A stretch of DNA of 64,000 nt from Bermanella sp047621325 (GTDB taxonomy: Bacteria > Pseudomonadota > Gammaproteobacteria > Pseudomonadales > Oceanobacteraceae), in contig JBLHLT010000008.1 of NCBI GenBank assembly GCA_047621325.1, positions 1 through 64,000 of the forward strand, read 5' to 3'. Below the pieces are notes generated by a model, which saw nothing but the letters and a program-made list of their open reading frames with translations, made no database searches and was not told where the DNA came from. Both the position numbers and the translations under genes were made by a program. Below are positions 35,852-43,778 of this stretch, piece by piece; within the stretch, counting starts at the first letter, position 1, and each line of letters starts with the position of its first letter.

Positions 35852-36513
35852 TTGAACCGCTTTCATACCTTACGGCTTTCTTGCTCGGACTCTTTGGCAG
35901 CATTCACTGCATGGGCATGTGTGGCGGTATCGTAGGCGCTTTATCCGTTAACACTCAGCATTCGCGCCCTTTCACCTTACAGCTTAGCTATCATTTAGGC
36001 CGAATCACTACGTATGGCGTCATTGGCTTAATAGCGGGTGTTATCGGGCTGTGGCTTGCCTCTAGCCATGCCCTCGCTGGCACGATCCTACGATCGTTAT
36101 CCGGTGTGATTTTGATTCTCATGGGTTTTTACGTATTAGGTTCAACCCAAAGCTTGATCTGGCTTGAAAAAGGCGGTGCAAAGCTTTGGAAATATGTTCA
36201 ACCGTTAAGCAAATATGTATTGCCCGTGCGTTCGGTAAAGCAGGCTCTAGGGCTTGGCTTAATTTGGGGGTTACTTCCTTGCGGACTCGTTTACAGTACC
36301 TTAAGTTGGGCACTGGTTTCTGCCAACCCACTACACAGTGCAACCTTAATGATGGTATTTGGCTTAGGTAATACTCCCGCATTGCTGAGTTTTGCCGTAT
36401 TCACCGCCCAACTTAATCAATTTAAACGCCATTGGTTGGTTAAAATAGTCCTTGGTGGCAGTATCCTAATATTCGGTGTGTGGACCATGCTCGCGCCTTG
36501 GCTGATAAATTAA
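35848..36513 (+). CDS. TauE/SafE- or DsbD-like membrane protein of the cco cluster
   Basis: A 221-residue protein with about six membrane helices. It belongs to the sulfite-exporter-TauE/DsbD transmembrane-like group (COG2836 type). GSIHCMGMCGGIVGAL (about 17-32) and WGLLPCGLVYSTLSWA (about 145-160) are paired Cys-containing motifs in two related halves, as in DsbD/CcdA-like electron carriers. Members often follow ccoS and may take part in copper or thiol handling for oxidase assembly. That role is an inference from context. It overlaps ccoS by 4 bp. Confidence 0.85.
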   Translation: MIEPLSYLTAFLLGLFGSIHCMGMCGGIVGALSVNTQHSRPFTLQLSYHLGRITTYGVIGLIAGVIGLWLASSHALAGTILRSLSGVILILMGFYVLGSTQSLIWLEKGGAKLWKYVQPLSKYVLPVRSVKQALGLGLIWGLLPCGLVYSTLSWALVSANPLHSATLMMVFGLGNTPALLSFAVFTAQLNQFKRHWLVKIVLGGSILIFGVWTMLAPWLIN

Positions 36514-36588
36514 CACTGACAATACCTCGTATAAATAATAGTATAAGCCTTAATTATCTTTGTATTGCTACACCCTCAGGAGAACTTC

Positions 36589-37359
36589 ATGTCAAAGGAT
36601 ACGCAATCCGTTCACTTTTTAGCGACAAGCAAAAGTGGGCAAACCCATTGCAGTACCTGCAGCTTGAACTCCTTATGCTTACCCATCTCTCTCAACAGCG
36701 CTGACCTAGACGCACTCGACAAAGTTATTAAGCGAGGCCGCCCTATTCAGAAGGGAGAGCTACTGTTTAAGCAAGGTGATCCTTTTAAAGCCGTGTATGC
36801 GATCCGCACCGGTGCAATTAAAACCTATACCGTTGCATCCAGCGGTGAAGAACAAATTACGGGCTTCCATTTGGCCAGCGAACTGGTTGGCCTATCTGGC
36901 TACTCTGAAGATACTTACCCGTTATCAGCAAAAGCCCTAGAAACCACGACCGTGTGTGAGTTACCGCTTGAGCAACTCGAAACGTTATGTGATGAGATTT
37001 CAGGTCTGCGCAAACAAGTTATGCGCAACATGGGGAGTGAGATTCGCCAAGACCAACAAATGATGCTGCAACTATCTAAAAAAAGTGCCGATGAACGCAT
37101 GGCTTACTTTTTATTAGATTTAAGTACCCGTTTTGAGCGCCGCGGGTTTTCTGCAAAAGCCTTTCGTCTATCAATGTCTCGTGTAGATATCAGCAACTAC
37201 CTTGGCTTAGCGGTTGAAACCGTCAGTCGTATTTTTACTCGCTTTCAAAAAAATGGGCTGATCAAAACAGAAGGCAAAGAAATCACACTCTTGAATACTT
37301 CAGAGCTGAATACCCTATCTGGCAACCCTGAGATCCAACCTAACTGCAGCCAACTCTAA
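36589..37359 (+). CDS. fnr: Oxygen-sensing regulator FNR/Anr
   Basis: A 256-residue Crp-family regulator. The N-terminal CSTCSLNSLC cluster motif plus a further Cys in TTVCELPLEQ supply the four ligands of an oxygen-labile [4Fe-4S] cluster. A cyclic-nucleotide-like beta barrel precedes a winged HTH with SRVDISNYLGLAVETVSRIFTRF (E-xx-SR recognition helix, FNR type). ATG 36589 follows CAGGAGAACTTC, an excellent ribosome-binding site, which rules out the upstream in-frame start at 36565. It sits directly downstream of its likely target genes. Confidence 0.96.
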   Translation: MSKDTQSVHFLATSKSGQTHCSTCSLNSLCLPISLNSADLDALDKVIKRGRPIQKGELLFKQGDPFKAVYAIRTGAIKTYTVASSGEEQITGFHLASELVGLSGYSEDTYPLSAKALETTTVCELPLEQLETLCDEISGLRKQVMRNMGSEIRQDQQMMLQLSKKSADERMAYFLLDLSTRFERRGFSAKAFRLSMSRVDISNYLGLAVETVSRIFTRFQKNGLIKTEGKEITLLNTSELNTLSGNPEIQPNCSQL

Positions 37360-37385
37360 CCATAAGCCACTAACACCTTGAGATT

Positions 37386-37423
37386 AAAGCAAAAATTAAA
37401 TTGCAAGTAATTTTTGCTTTTCC
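37386..37423 (+). terminator. Terminator of fnr
   Basis: AAAGCAAAAATTA and TAATTTTTGCTTT form a perfect 13-bp stem with a 9-nt loop, then TTCCC, 27 bp after the fnr stop. Confidence 0.85.
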
Positions 37424-37494
37424 CTTGTTTGCATCTAATGTTTAACTAACTTCACATATGAAGCCTTAATACTCTAGATACAAGGACAAAAACC

Positions 37495-37986
37495 ATGGGA
37501 TTGTGCCCCGAAGAACTTAGGCACTTAGTTATCAAGCCCACGCTAGAATACCTAAACCAATATTCTCTAGCCGCTGAAACATTATTAATGGGAACCGCAG
37601 CAGTTGAGTCCTCTATGGGGTATGAGCTAAAGCAACAACGTGGCAAAGGCCTTGGTGTCTACCACATCACGCCAAGAAGCCATCAATTACTTTGGGATCA
37701 ATATCTCGCTAAAGACCCTGACCTTGCCAGCCGAGTACGTGGTCTTGCAAGCCAACATGAATTTTTGCTTAATCCGCACTCAGAACTCACCACTAACCTG
37801 CGATACGCCACCGCTATCGCATGGCTACTATACCAACGCAAAGGTAAGACGCTCCCCCGCGCAGATGATTTACCCGCCATGGCTAAATTTTGGCGTCGTC
37901 ATTTTCATAGCCGCCCACAAGCCAGCATTAGTGCTTACATTGAACGTTTTGAATCACTAGAGAAACAATCAAATCTAGCCGCATAA
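37495..37986 (+). CDS. Putative lysozyme/transglycosylase-like protein
   Basis: A 163-residue soluble protein without a signal peptide. The region LLMGTAAVESSMGYELKQQRGKGLGVYHITPRSH (described here in parts: GTAAVESSMG about 27-36, GKGLGVYHITP about 45-55) has the spacing of a lysozyme-like fold, with Glu33 as the possible catalytic acid and an all-helical remainder. Similar stand-alone proteins occur in phages and marine bacteria. The assignment comes from pattern recognition only, and it could equally be a non-enzymatic helical protein. The Met start lies just after a good AAGGACA ribosome-binding site. Confidence 0.55.
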   Translation: MGLCPEELRHLVIKPTLEYLNQYSLAAETLLMGTAAVESSMGYELKQQRGKGLGVYHITPRSHQLLWDQYLAKDPDLASRVRGLASQHEFLLNPHSELTTNLRYATAIAWLLYQRKGKTLPRADDLPAMAKFWRRHFHSRPQASISAYIERFESLEKQSNLAA

Positions 37987-38084
37987 CTGAAAAAACAACC
38001 GTGTCTTATAACCCTATTTCATAGGCAAACAGATGCAATTTACGCTAGAATCCGCGCCTCAAGCAGGTTTAGCTAGGTTGTAAA

Positions 38085-39056
38085 ATGGTTCAGTTCGTTG
38101 ATGCCGGTGTGTCCCAGACACCTGATGCAGACAAAAAACAAAAAACAGATTTCAATAAACTTCAAAAACGTATTCGCCGAGATGTGGGTAGGGCCATTGC
38201 CGACTTCAATATGATTGAAGAGGGTGACCGTATTATGGTGTGCTTATCTGGCGGTAAAGATAGCTACACCATGTTAGACATGCTGATCAGTCTGCAAAAA
38301 AGCGCTCCAGTTAATTTTGAGTTAGTGGCCGTTAACCTTGACCAAAAGCAACCTGGTTTTCCCGAGCATATTTTACCGAGTTACCTTGATACGCTTGATA
38401 TTGAATACTACATCGTCAACCGCGACACCTATTCTGTCGTCAAAGAAAAAGTCCCTGAAGGACGCACAACCTGTGGCCTTTGCTCTCGGCTTCGTCGCGG
38501 AACTTTATATGCCTTCGCAGAAGATATTAACTGCAATAAAGTGGCACTAGGTCACCACCGTGACGACATTGTCGAAACCTTATTTTTAAACTTATTTTAT
38601 GGTGCTCGTTTCGCTGCCATGCCGCCAAAACTGCTAAGCGATGACAAACGCAACATTGTGATTCGCCCATTAGCGTATTGCAAAGAAAGCGAAATAAGCG
38701 AGTTCTCCAAAATAAAGCACTACCCTATTATTCCGTGTAATTTATGCGGCAGCCAAGAAAACCTGCAACGCCAAAACATCAAGGCCATGCTGGCTCAGTG
38801 GGAAAGTGATACCCCAGGGCGCGTACAGCAAGTTTTTAATGCTATGCAAAACATAGCGCCTTCTCAGTTGGCAGATACTCAGTTATTTGATTTCGAAAAT
38901 CTGAAAATTGACCGCAGTGCCGACAAAGAAGCCTATGAACATGCCGATGGTCAAGTCATTGAAGGGGTCGGTCAATTTGCTCAAATGCCACCAAGATTAA
39001 AACCAGATAACTTAATTAGCGCTATCAATCTCTCCAGTGAAATAGAGAACATTTAG
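38085..39056 (+). CDS. ttcA: tRNA C32 2-thiolase TtcA
   Basis: A 323-residue PP-loop ATPase that makes 2-thiocytidine at tRNA position 32 using an oxygen-sensitive [4Fe-4S] cluster. The PP-loop is SGGKDSYTML (about 56-65). CGLC (about 130-133) and CNLC (about 220-223) provide cluster cysteines, and GHHRDDIVETLFLN is the second family signature. The length is normal. Upstream is a promoter-sized spacer; downstream an 11-bp hairpin. Confidence 0.97.
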   Translation: MVQFVDAGVSQTPDADKKQKTDFNKLQKRIRRDVGRAIADFNMIEEGDRIMVCLSGGKDSYTMLDMLISLQKSAPVNFELVAVNLDQKQPGFPEHILPSYLDTLDIEYYIVNRDTYSVVKEKVPEGRTTCGLCSRLRRGTLYAFAEDINCNKVALGHHRDDIVETLFLNLFYGARFAAMPPKLLSDDKRNIVIRPLAYCKESEISEFSKIKHYPIIPCNLCGSQENLQRQNIKAMLAQWESDTPGRVQQVFNAMQNIAPSQLADTQLFDFENLKIDRSADKEAYEHADGQVIEGVGQFAQMPPRLKPDNLISAINLSSEIENI

Positions 39057-39087
39057 CCCCCATTATTTAAACCTACTTAACACTCAG

Positions 39088-39116
39088 GCATTACGTCCGC
39101 ACAATGGACGTAATGC
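39088..39116 (+). terminator. Hairpin after ttcA
   Basis: GCATTACGTCC and GGACGTAATGC form a perfect 11-bp stem with loop GCACAAT, 31 bp after ttcA. The T tail is weak. The rest of the 262-bp spacer to the VgrG gene shows no gene. Confidence 0.7.
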
Positions 39117-39318
39117 TGATTACTCCAGAACAAACAACTCACCCTGCTGCAAAAAAACAACTGCTCTGCCCATATTGCGACCCTTAAATATTTAGCCAAG
39201 CATGTTCTAATTTCCCCCTAAGTAATAACACGCCAAATAATCTTTGTTAACGATACAAGAATTAAACTGTCATAAATCATTGTTTAACTGACGTCACACT
39301 CAAAATGGGACTATATCA

Positions 39319-41922
39319 ATGACTCATGTCGTTTCTTTAAATGTGAATGGTTCAGACACACCTTTAATCGTATTAACCATGCAAGGAGAAGAAAGGCTTT
39401 CACGAGATTATACGTTCCGCTTAACCCTAGTATGTTCAGGCAAGGAGACGATCAACACTAAGGACTACCTCAATCAAACCGCCAGTATTGAAATAAACAT
39501 CCACAATCATGTTCACTGCATTCGCGGCGTCATCACAGCCATGCAACAAAATTTCACCAGCGACAGCAATCAACAACGATTTGAGTTACAACTGGGTTCG
39601 ATTTTGTCTCGCAGCAACAAGGCATTATGTTCAGATATCTACCTAGATCAAACACCCCAACAAACCATTTCAGACATTTTATCAAACTATTCACAACTTG
39701 ATTTTCACATCGCCGTAGGCGACAGCATTCCCAGTAAAACCTTCATACATCAATACAAAGAAAGTGATTATCACTTTATAAATCGATTATGTGAGCACTG
39801 GGGCGTGTACTACTATTTTGACTATGAAGAAGATGACAAACTCATTTTTGCTGACGACAATCAATACCCAATTGATGAACGACTATTTGAATTCATCGAA
39901 CAACCCAGTGCGCCTCAAAAAAATAACGCCATCACATCGCTTAGTGTTAATAAAAGTTCAACTATTGGTCATATTACCGTTGAGGGACGCAACCCGAATA
40001 ACGATATGTTATTAATACAAGCAAAAGCAGGCTCATTCGAATCGGAGCAACTATCTACCTCTATCAATAACATTGGCATTGATAGCGAATTAGAAGCCAA
40101 CATCATTGCCCACAGAAGACTCGAACAAGAAAACTGTAAAGCAGATGTTTACGTGGGCACCACCCATGCGGCCGGCCTTAAGCCTGGATTCGTCATTAAG
40201 GTGCAATTAACTCAAGGCACCCCACCTATTGAATTGCTAATCACAAACGTTAAGCACTCAGCAGTTAATTTAGACTATTCAAAACACGAAGAAGGTGAAG
40301 AGTATCTTGCCGATTTCACCGCGATCCCAGCATTATTAGAGTATCGGCCTGAACACGAAACGGCCATCCCCAAAGCCATTTCATCCACTGCGCGCATTTT
40401 TTCAAGCTATGACAGCCCATCACTTTCTTACAGAGATGAATTAGGTCGTTATCAAGTGGTTTTTGATTACATTAAAAGCGAAAAAATATCTCATTGGATT
40501 CGTCGCTCACTGACCGCTGCAAAAGATAATCATCTTGATATTCCGTTGCTGCCCGACACCGAGGTGCAAATCAGTTATCTCGGCGGGCACCCTGACTTAC
40601 CTTATATCAGTTCAGCGTTAGAGAACTCTCAATCAAACGGTCTTATCAGTAACAATCAAAACCCCTACACCGCACATTTTGCTACCAGTGGATTGCTGAA
40701 TATAGAAGCTGGTCGTTCATTCAGCGTGTCTTTTCGTGCACCAATGAACAAGCAATCCAATCAAAACACCCCAGCTGATCAGCGCACCAAAACGGACACA
40801 TCTAAGACGGCGACGCCCAGTAATTACGAGCGGCTAGATAATCAAGGCGCATTATTTATCCCAAGCGAAGTATTGGAATTAAACAGCAAAGATTACAATC
40901 TTTCATCCTCGCAAGGTCAAAACTATAAAATCCAAGATAGCGTAACCTTCTATCTTGGCGATAATCCAAGTTATTATTTTGGCCAACAATATCGAGAAGT
41001 ACATGCAAAGGCACCCGCACAAACTCAAGTAGCAACCAATGATTCATACACATTCAATAACAACATCATTCTTGAAGAAGACACCACACATCATGATGCC
41101 TCTTTAAATATACCGATTGACCGCCAAGTTGGAATGGTCCGTAAGCTATTTGGCAACCGCTACAACTTTCACGATGGACACATAGTAACCGTTAGAAAAA
41201 ATGACCAAGGCCCACATAAAACCTTAAATTACGGGCCTCGCTATATTGAACATATTAATAACGATCAAACTAACGCAACCGATTCTATTACCGATGGCTT
41301 CCCAGCTGATCATCAACCCACCGCCGATGATTACATCGTTAGGACGCACCTGAAGCATTTTAAAATCAATCATGCAGATACAGTGAGTGTTCAAGTAGGT
41401 AACTCTTATGTAGAGCGCACAGGAGACACCAAGCGAGTTCAAAATAACGGCCGCAGTTCAGTTGAAATAGACGGGATCAGTCGAGATAAAGTCATCAATG
41501 TATCAGAGCACTCAAAAAAGCACATTACCGCTAATTCAATTGAAGCGATATTCAGAACATCTAAGCTGTATAAAGCACTCTATGGCAACCGAAGAAGTGA
41601 AACATTTGGTAGTGATAACTCGATGGTATTAGGTGCAAAAACCAGTCTCGTCGTCGGACCAGTCGTCGCCGTTGAAGTGGGCTTGTCAGATAAACAAATA
41701 TTGGGGGCCAAAATTGAAACCATACTCGGCCTGAAATTTGAAGGTATCGCAGGGCCGGTGATTAAGTGGGCGTCAAACGTCGAAAGTAAAGTTGGCCCAG
41801 GTAATATGAAAAAAGAAGGGTTTTCTTTAAAAGATGCTGAGGTGCAAATACAAAAAGTAAAAGCCGATTTACAAACCGCTAAAGTCAGCATTACTAATGC
41901 GCTACTGACCATAATCGGTTAG
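39319..41922 (+). CDS. VgrG-like type VI secretion spike protein
   Basis: An 867-residue divergent VgrG/TssI. Residues about 1-330 form the gp27-like domain: LSRDYTFRLTL, IRGVITAM, QTISDILSNY, and ESDYHFINRLCEHWGVYYYF (about 150-169), the strongest family signature. An OB-fold (gp5-like) region follows near 350-450 with YRDELGRYQVVFDY, and WIRRSL and LPLLPDTEVQISYLGGHPD resemble the usual VgrG blade. Residues about 640-760 are beta-helix-like, with repeating short strands. The last 100 residues are hydrophobic and helical and are not recognised. No Hcp, sheath, baseplate or ClpV gene is in the window, so it would depend on a system elsewhere. Confidence 0.85.
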   Translation: MTHVVSLNVNGSDTPLIVLTMQGEERLSRDYTFRLTLVCSGKETINTKDYLNQTASIEINIHNHVHCIRGVITAMQQNFTSDSNQQRFELQLGSILSRSNKALCSDIYLDQTPQQTISDILSNYSQLDFHIAVGDSIPSKTFIHQYKESDYHFINRLCEHWGVYYYFDYEEDDKLIFADDNQYPIDERLFEFIEQPSAPQKNNAITSLSVNKSSTIGHITVEGRNPNNDMLLIQAKAGSFESEQLSTSINNIGIDSELEANIIAHRRLEQENCKADVYVGTTHAAGLKPGFVIKVQLTQGTPPIELLITNVKHSAVNLDYSKHEEGEEYLADFTAIPALLEYRPEHETAIPKAISSTARIFSSYDSPSLSYRDELGRYQVVFDYIKSEKISHWIRRSLTAAKDNHLDIPLLPDTEVQISYLGGHPDLPYISSALENSQSNGLISNNQNPYTAHFATSGLLNIEAGRSFSVSFRAPMNKQSNQNTPADQRTKTDTSKTATPSNYERLDNQGALFIPSEVLELNSKDYNLSSSQGQNYKIQDSVTFYLGDNPSYYFGQQYREVHAKAPAQTQVATNDSYTFNNNIILEEDTTHHDASLNIPIDRQVGMVRKLFGNRYNFHDGHIVTVRKNDQGPHKTLNYGPRYIEHINNDQTNATDSITDGFPADHQPTADDYIVRTHLKHFKINHADTVSVQVGNSYVERTGDTKRVQNNGRSSVEIDGISRDKVINVSEHSKKHITANSIEAIFRTSKLYKALYGNRRSETFGSDNSMVLGAKTSLVVGPVVAVEVGLSDKQILGAKIETILGLKFEGIAGPVIKWASNVESKVGPGNMKKEGFSLKDAEVQIQKVKADLQTAKVSITNALLTIIG

Positions 41923-41940
41923 TGTTAATATTTTATGTCG

Positions 41941-42369
41941 CTACTCAAATTTGCAGGAGTAGACTCCCAAGTCTTGAACTTGAATCACGACGCGGGAGGA
42001 TGATTTATCATGCAAATTTTCCAACCCCAGAATAATTTTGCGCTCATTACCCTTATTTTCTCGGCGAATAAAGTCTACTTTAAACCGCCCTTGCTGGGCG
42101 ATTTCTTTAATTGCCACCGTACTTTTAACTAATTCTGGCCCTTTTGCATCCCACTGAACCCACTGCAAAAAGACTTCATCTTGCTTCTGTAGCCGAGTAA
42201 TGACCAAGCGAACCTGCCCACTGCGACTGCCTTTTTGCCAGTTCCCCATGCCCTTAACATCATAAATAACCGGACTAAGTTGCTGAACATCGTCACCGGT
42301 GCCTTTGCTCTTTTCTGCATAAGCACTAGTAACTAAGATGGCTAAAACAAGCGTAACAAACATGCGCAT
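41941..42369 (-). CDS. Exported protein of unknown function
   Basis: A 142-residue protein with a cleavable signal peptide (residues 1-18, MFVTLVLAILVTSAYA). The mature part is about 124 residues, mostly alternating strands, with VIYDVKGMGNWQKG, VFLQWVQWDAKG, KIILGLENLHDKSSSR and a single Cys near the end (YSCKFE). I do not recognise the family. It converges tail-to-tail with the VgrG-like gene, 18 bp between stops, and lies downstream of greB on the same strand. An immunity-type periplasmic partner is conceivable but nothing in the sequence proves it. Confidence 0.7.
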   Translation of the reverse strand: MRMFVTLVLAILVTSAYAEKSKGTGDDVQQLSPVIYDVKGMGNWQKGSRSGQVRLVITRLQKQDEVFLQWVQWDAKGPELVKSTVAIKEIAQQGRFKVDFIRRENKGNERKIILGLENLHDKSSSRVVIQVQDLGVYSCKFE

Positions 42370-42448
42370 AGGTCTTCTCCGAGAAGGCTTCTATTCAGTT
42401 TAGATCAAACTAAAAAAGGCGCTAACTCTGAACACAGTAACGAATCAA

Positions 42449-42928
42449 TTAAGATGCCTCGTTATAACTTATTGCATTAATTGACCATATTTGCACGCCA
42501 CTAGGGGTTGTGACACTAGCCTCATCACCTTCTTCTTTGCCCAGCAGTGCACGAGCCATTGGGCTGTCGATAGATATGTTAGGGCTCTGGCCATAAATTT
42601 CTTCTGGCCCCACAATTCGGAAGTGTTTTTCATCGCCCGCTTCGTTTTCAACGCTAACATACGCGCCAAAAAACACCTTACCCTCCTGTTGCGGTGAGTA
42701 AGCCACGACTTTTAGATTTTCAATGCATTTGCTTAAATAACGTACTCGGCTGTCAATTTGACGCAAAATACGCTTATTTTCTTTGTAATCCGCATTTTCT
42801 GAACGATCACCAAGACTTGCCGCCCACGTCACCTTCTGGGTGATTTCTGGACGATAAACGCGCCATAAATGATCAAGCTCTTGCTTAAGGTTCGCAAACC
42901 CTTGCTCGGTTACTAATTTAGTTTTCAA
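42449..42928 (-). CDS. greB: Transcription elongation factor GreB
   Basis: A 159-residue cleavage factor that rescues backtracked RNA polymerase. The N-terminal coiled coil carries the acidic tip in LGDRSENADYKENK (about 40-53), followed by the basic patch RYLSKC and the FKBP-like C-terminal domain (QQEGKVFFGAYV; SIDSPMARALLGKEEGD). WRVYRPEITQKVTWAASLGDR favours GreB over GreA. The start is TTG at 42928: an in-frame UGA lies two codons upstream, so no upstream ATG is possible. A tiny overlapping frame (MMKFEN) covers the start. Confidence 0.95.
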   Translation of the reverse strand: MKTKLVTEQGFANLKQELDHLWRVYRPEITQKVTWAASLGDRSENADYKENKRILRQIDSRVRYLSKCIENLKVVAYSPQQEGKVFFGAYVSVENEAGDEKHFRIVGPEEIYGQSPNISIDSPMARALLGKEEGDEASVTTPSGVQIWSINAISYNEAS

Positions 42929-43040
42929 ATTTCATCATCGTTAGTCTTATCTACTAAGAGTAATCTTAACCCAATATAAGTACCCATACTTAATAGACTG
43001 CATATGTTAGCCGCAAAGCCCTATTTACACCTAGACTCAT

Positions 43041-43286
43041 CTAATCTCCAGGATCAGAGTCACTCATGACATATCCCGTGTTCATTAATGAATGCACTCC
43101 CTGAACAGTGGCTGCCTTCACCGTTGTATTAAATAGCATTTTCCCACGAGTCCCATTAAAGGCCGCAACATTTAAGGCTTGACTAGTAGACATCAGTAAA
43201 TTTCCCATAGCCATAGCGGGTGTTTCACCCACCACCTTAGTATTAACTTGAGTCACTGAATCCGTAATCTGTTCATTCACTGGCAT
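43041..43286 (-). CDS. rebB: RebB-family R-body protein
   Basis: An 81-residue protein with the RebB (killing trait) pattern: NEQITDSVTQVNTKVVGETP (residues 3-22), then AMAMGNLLMSTSQALNVAAFNGT, two Ala/Met-rich helices, and VKAATVQGVHSLM. R-bodies are coiled protein ribbons, first known from Caedibacter, that unroll and break membranes. Known functional loci have several small reb genes; only one is visible here. It is preceded by a 492-bp AT-rich spacer (43287-43778). Family membership is well supported by the N-terminal motif, but polymer formation is not shown. Confidence 0.85.
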   Translation of the reverse strand: MPVNEQITDSVTQVNTKVVGETPAMAMGNLLMSTSQALNVAAFNGTRGKMLFNTTVKAATVQGVHSLMNTGYVMSDSDPGD

Positions 43287-43778
43287 TTTAAATCCCTCTT
43301 AATTAAACATAATTTAATGGCCGTTGTTTCGAGGTCATTAGTAAAAGTTTAGCAGCGCTTCTATTTCCTATACTGAAAATAACGTGTCCTTTTGTTTTTC
43401 TTTGTAAACTCAGTATCATTAAAAGTTACAACTTATAACATCCCCCCATAAAATTATTTATTAACTATTATTTATTGTAATGCCACTAATAAAAATATAA
43501 AAAACGTTCAACCATTAAAACTGTATCAATAACAATTTTTAAGTTTATTATCCATAAAAATAAAAAATACGGCAGTATCCGTTTTTCACAACTAGGCATA
43601 GACCACAAAAAAATATTCCGCAATTACCCTCCTGCGACGTCATCTGCAAGGTAACACCTGCACATACACATAACTTGATACATTCATGGTCAATACATGC
43701 GTATATTGTCCACTTTAATCCTTAATATCATCGCTATTATCGACTAGACTGAATACCACATATCAAAATAAAGTAGCC
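43287..43778. other. Gene-free AT-rich spacer between rebB and the DnaJ-related gene
   Basis: A 492-bp gap between divergent genes, the longest in the window. It is visibly AT-rich in its middle part (about 43440-43620), with many A and T runs. It contains no open frame longer than about 30 codons with a start and ribosome-binding site, no clear terminator hairpin and no direct repeat I could see. It must hold the promoters of rebB (minus) and of the DnaJ-related gene (plus). Confidence 0.8.

Noticed and set aside
35628..35855. Alternative 75-codon frame over ccoS
   Set aside because: The 35639-35851 frame has the full CcoS signature; the other frame does not.
37640..37960. 106-codon frame within the lysozyme-like gene
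   Set aside because: It is the out-of-frame shadow of the 37495-37986 gene and has no ribosome-binding site of its own.
41580..41912. 110-codon frame antisense to the VgrG C-terminus
   Set aside because: The hydrophobic look mirrors the repetitive Val/Gly codons of the sense gene; no start signals were seen.
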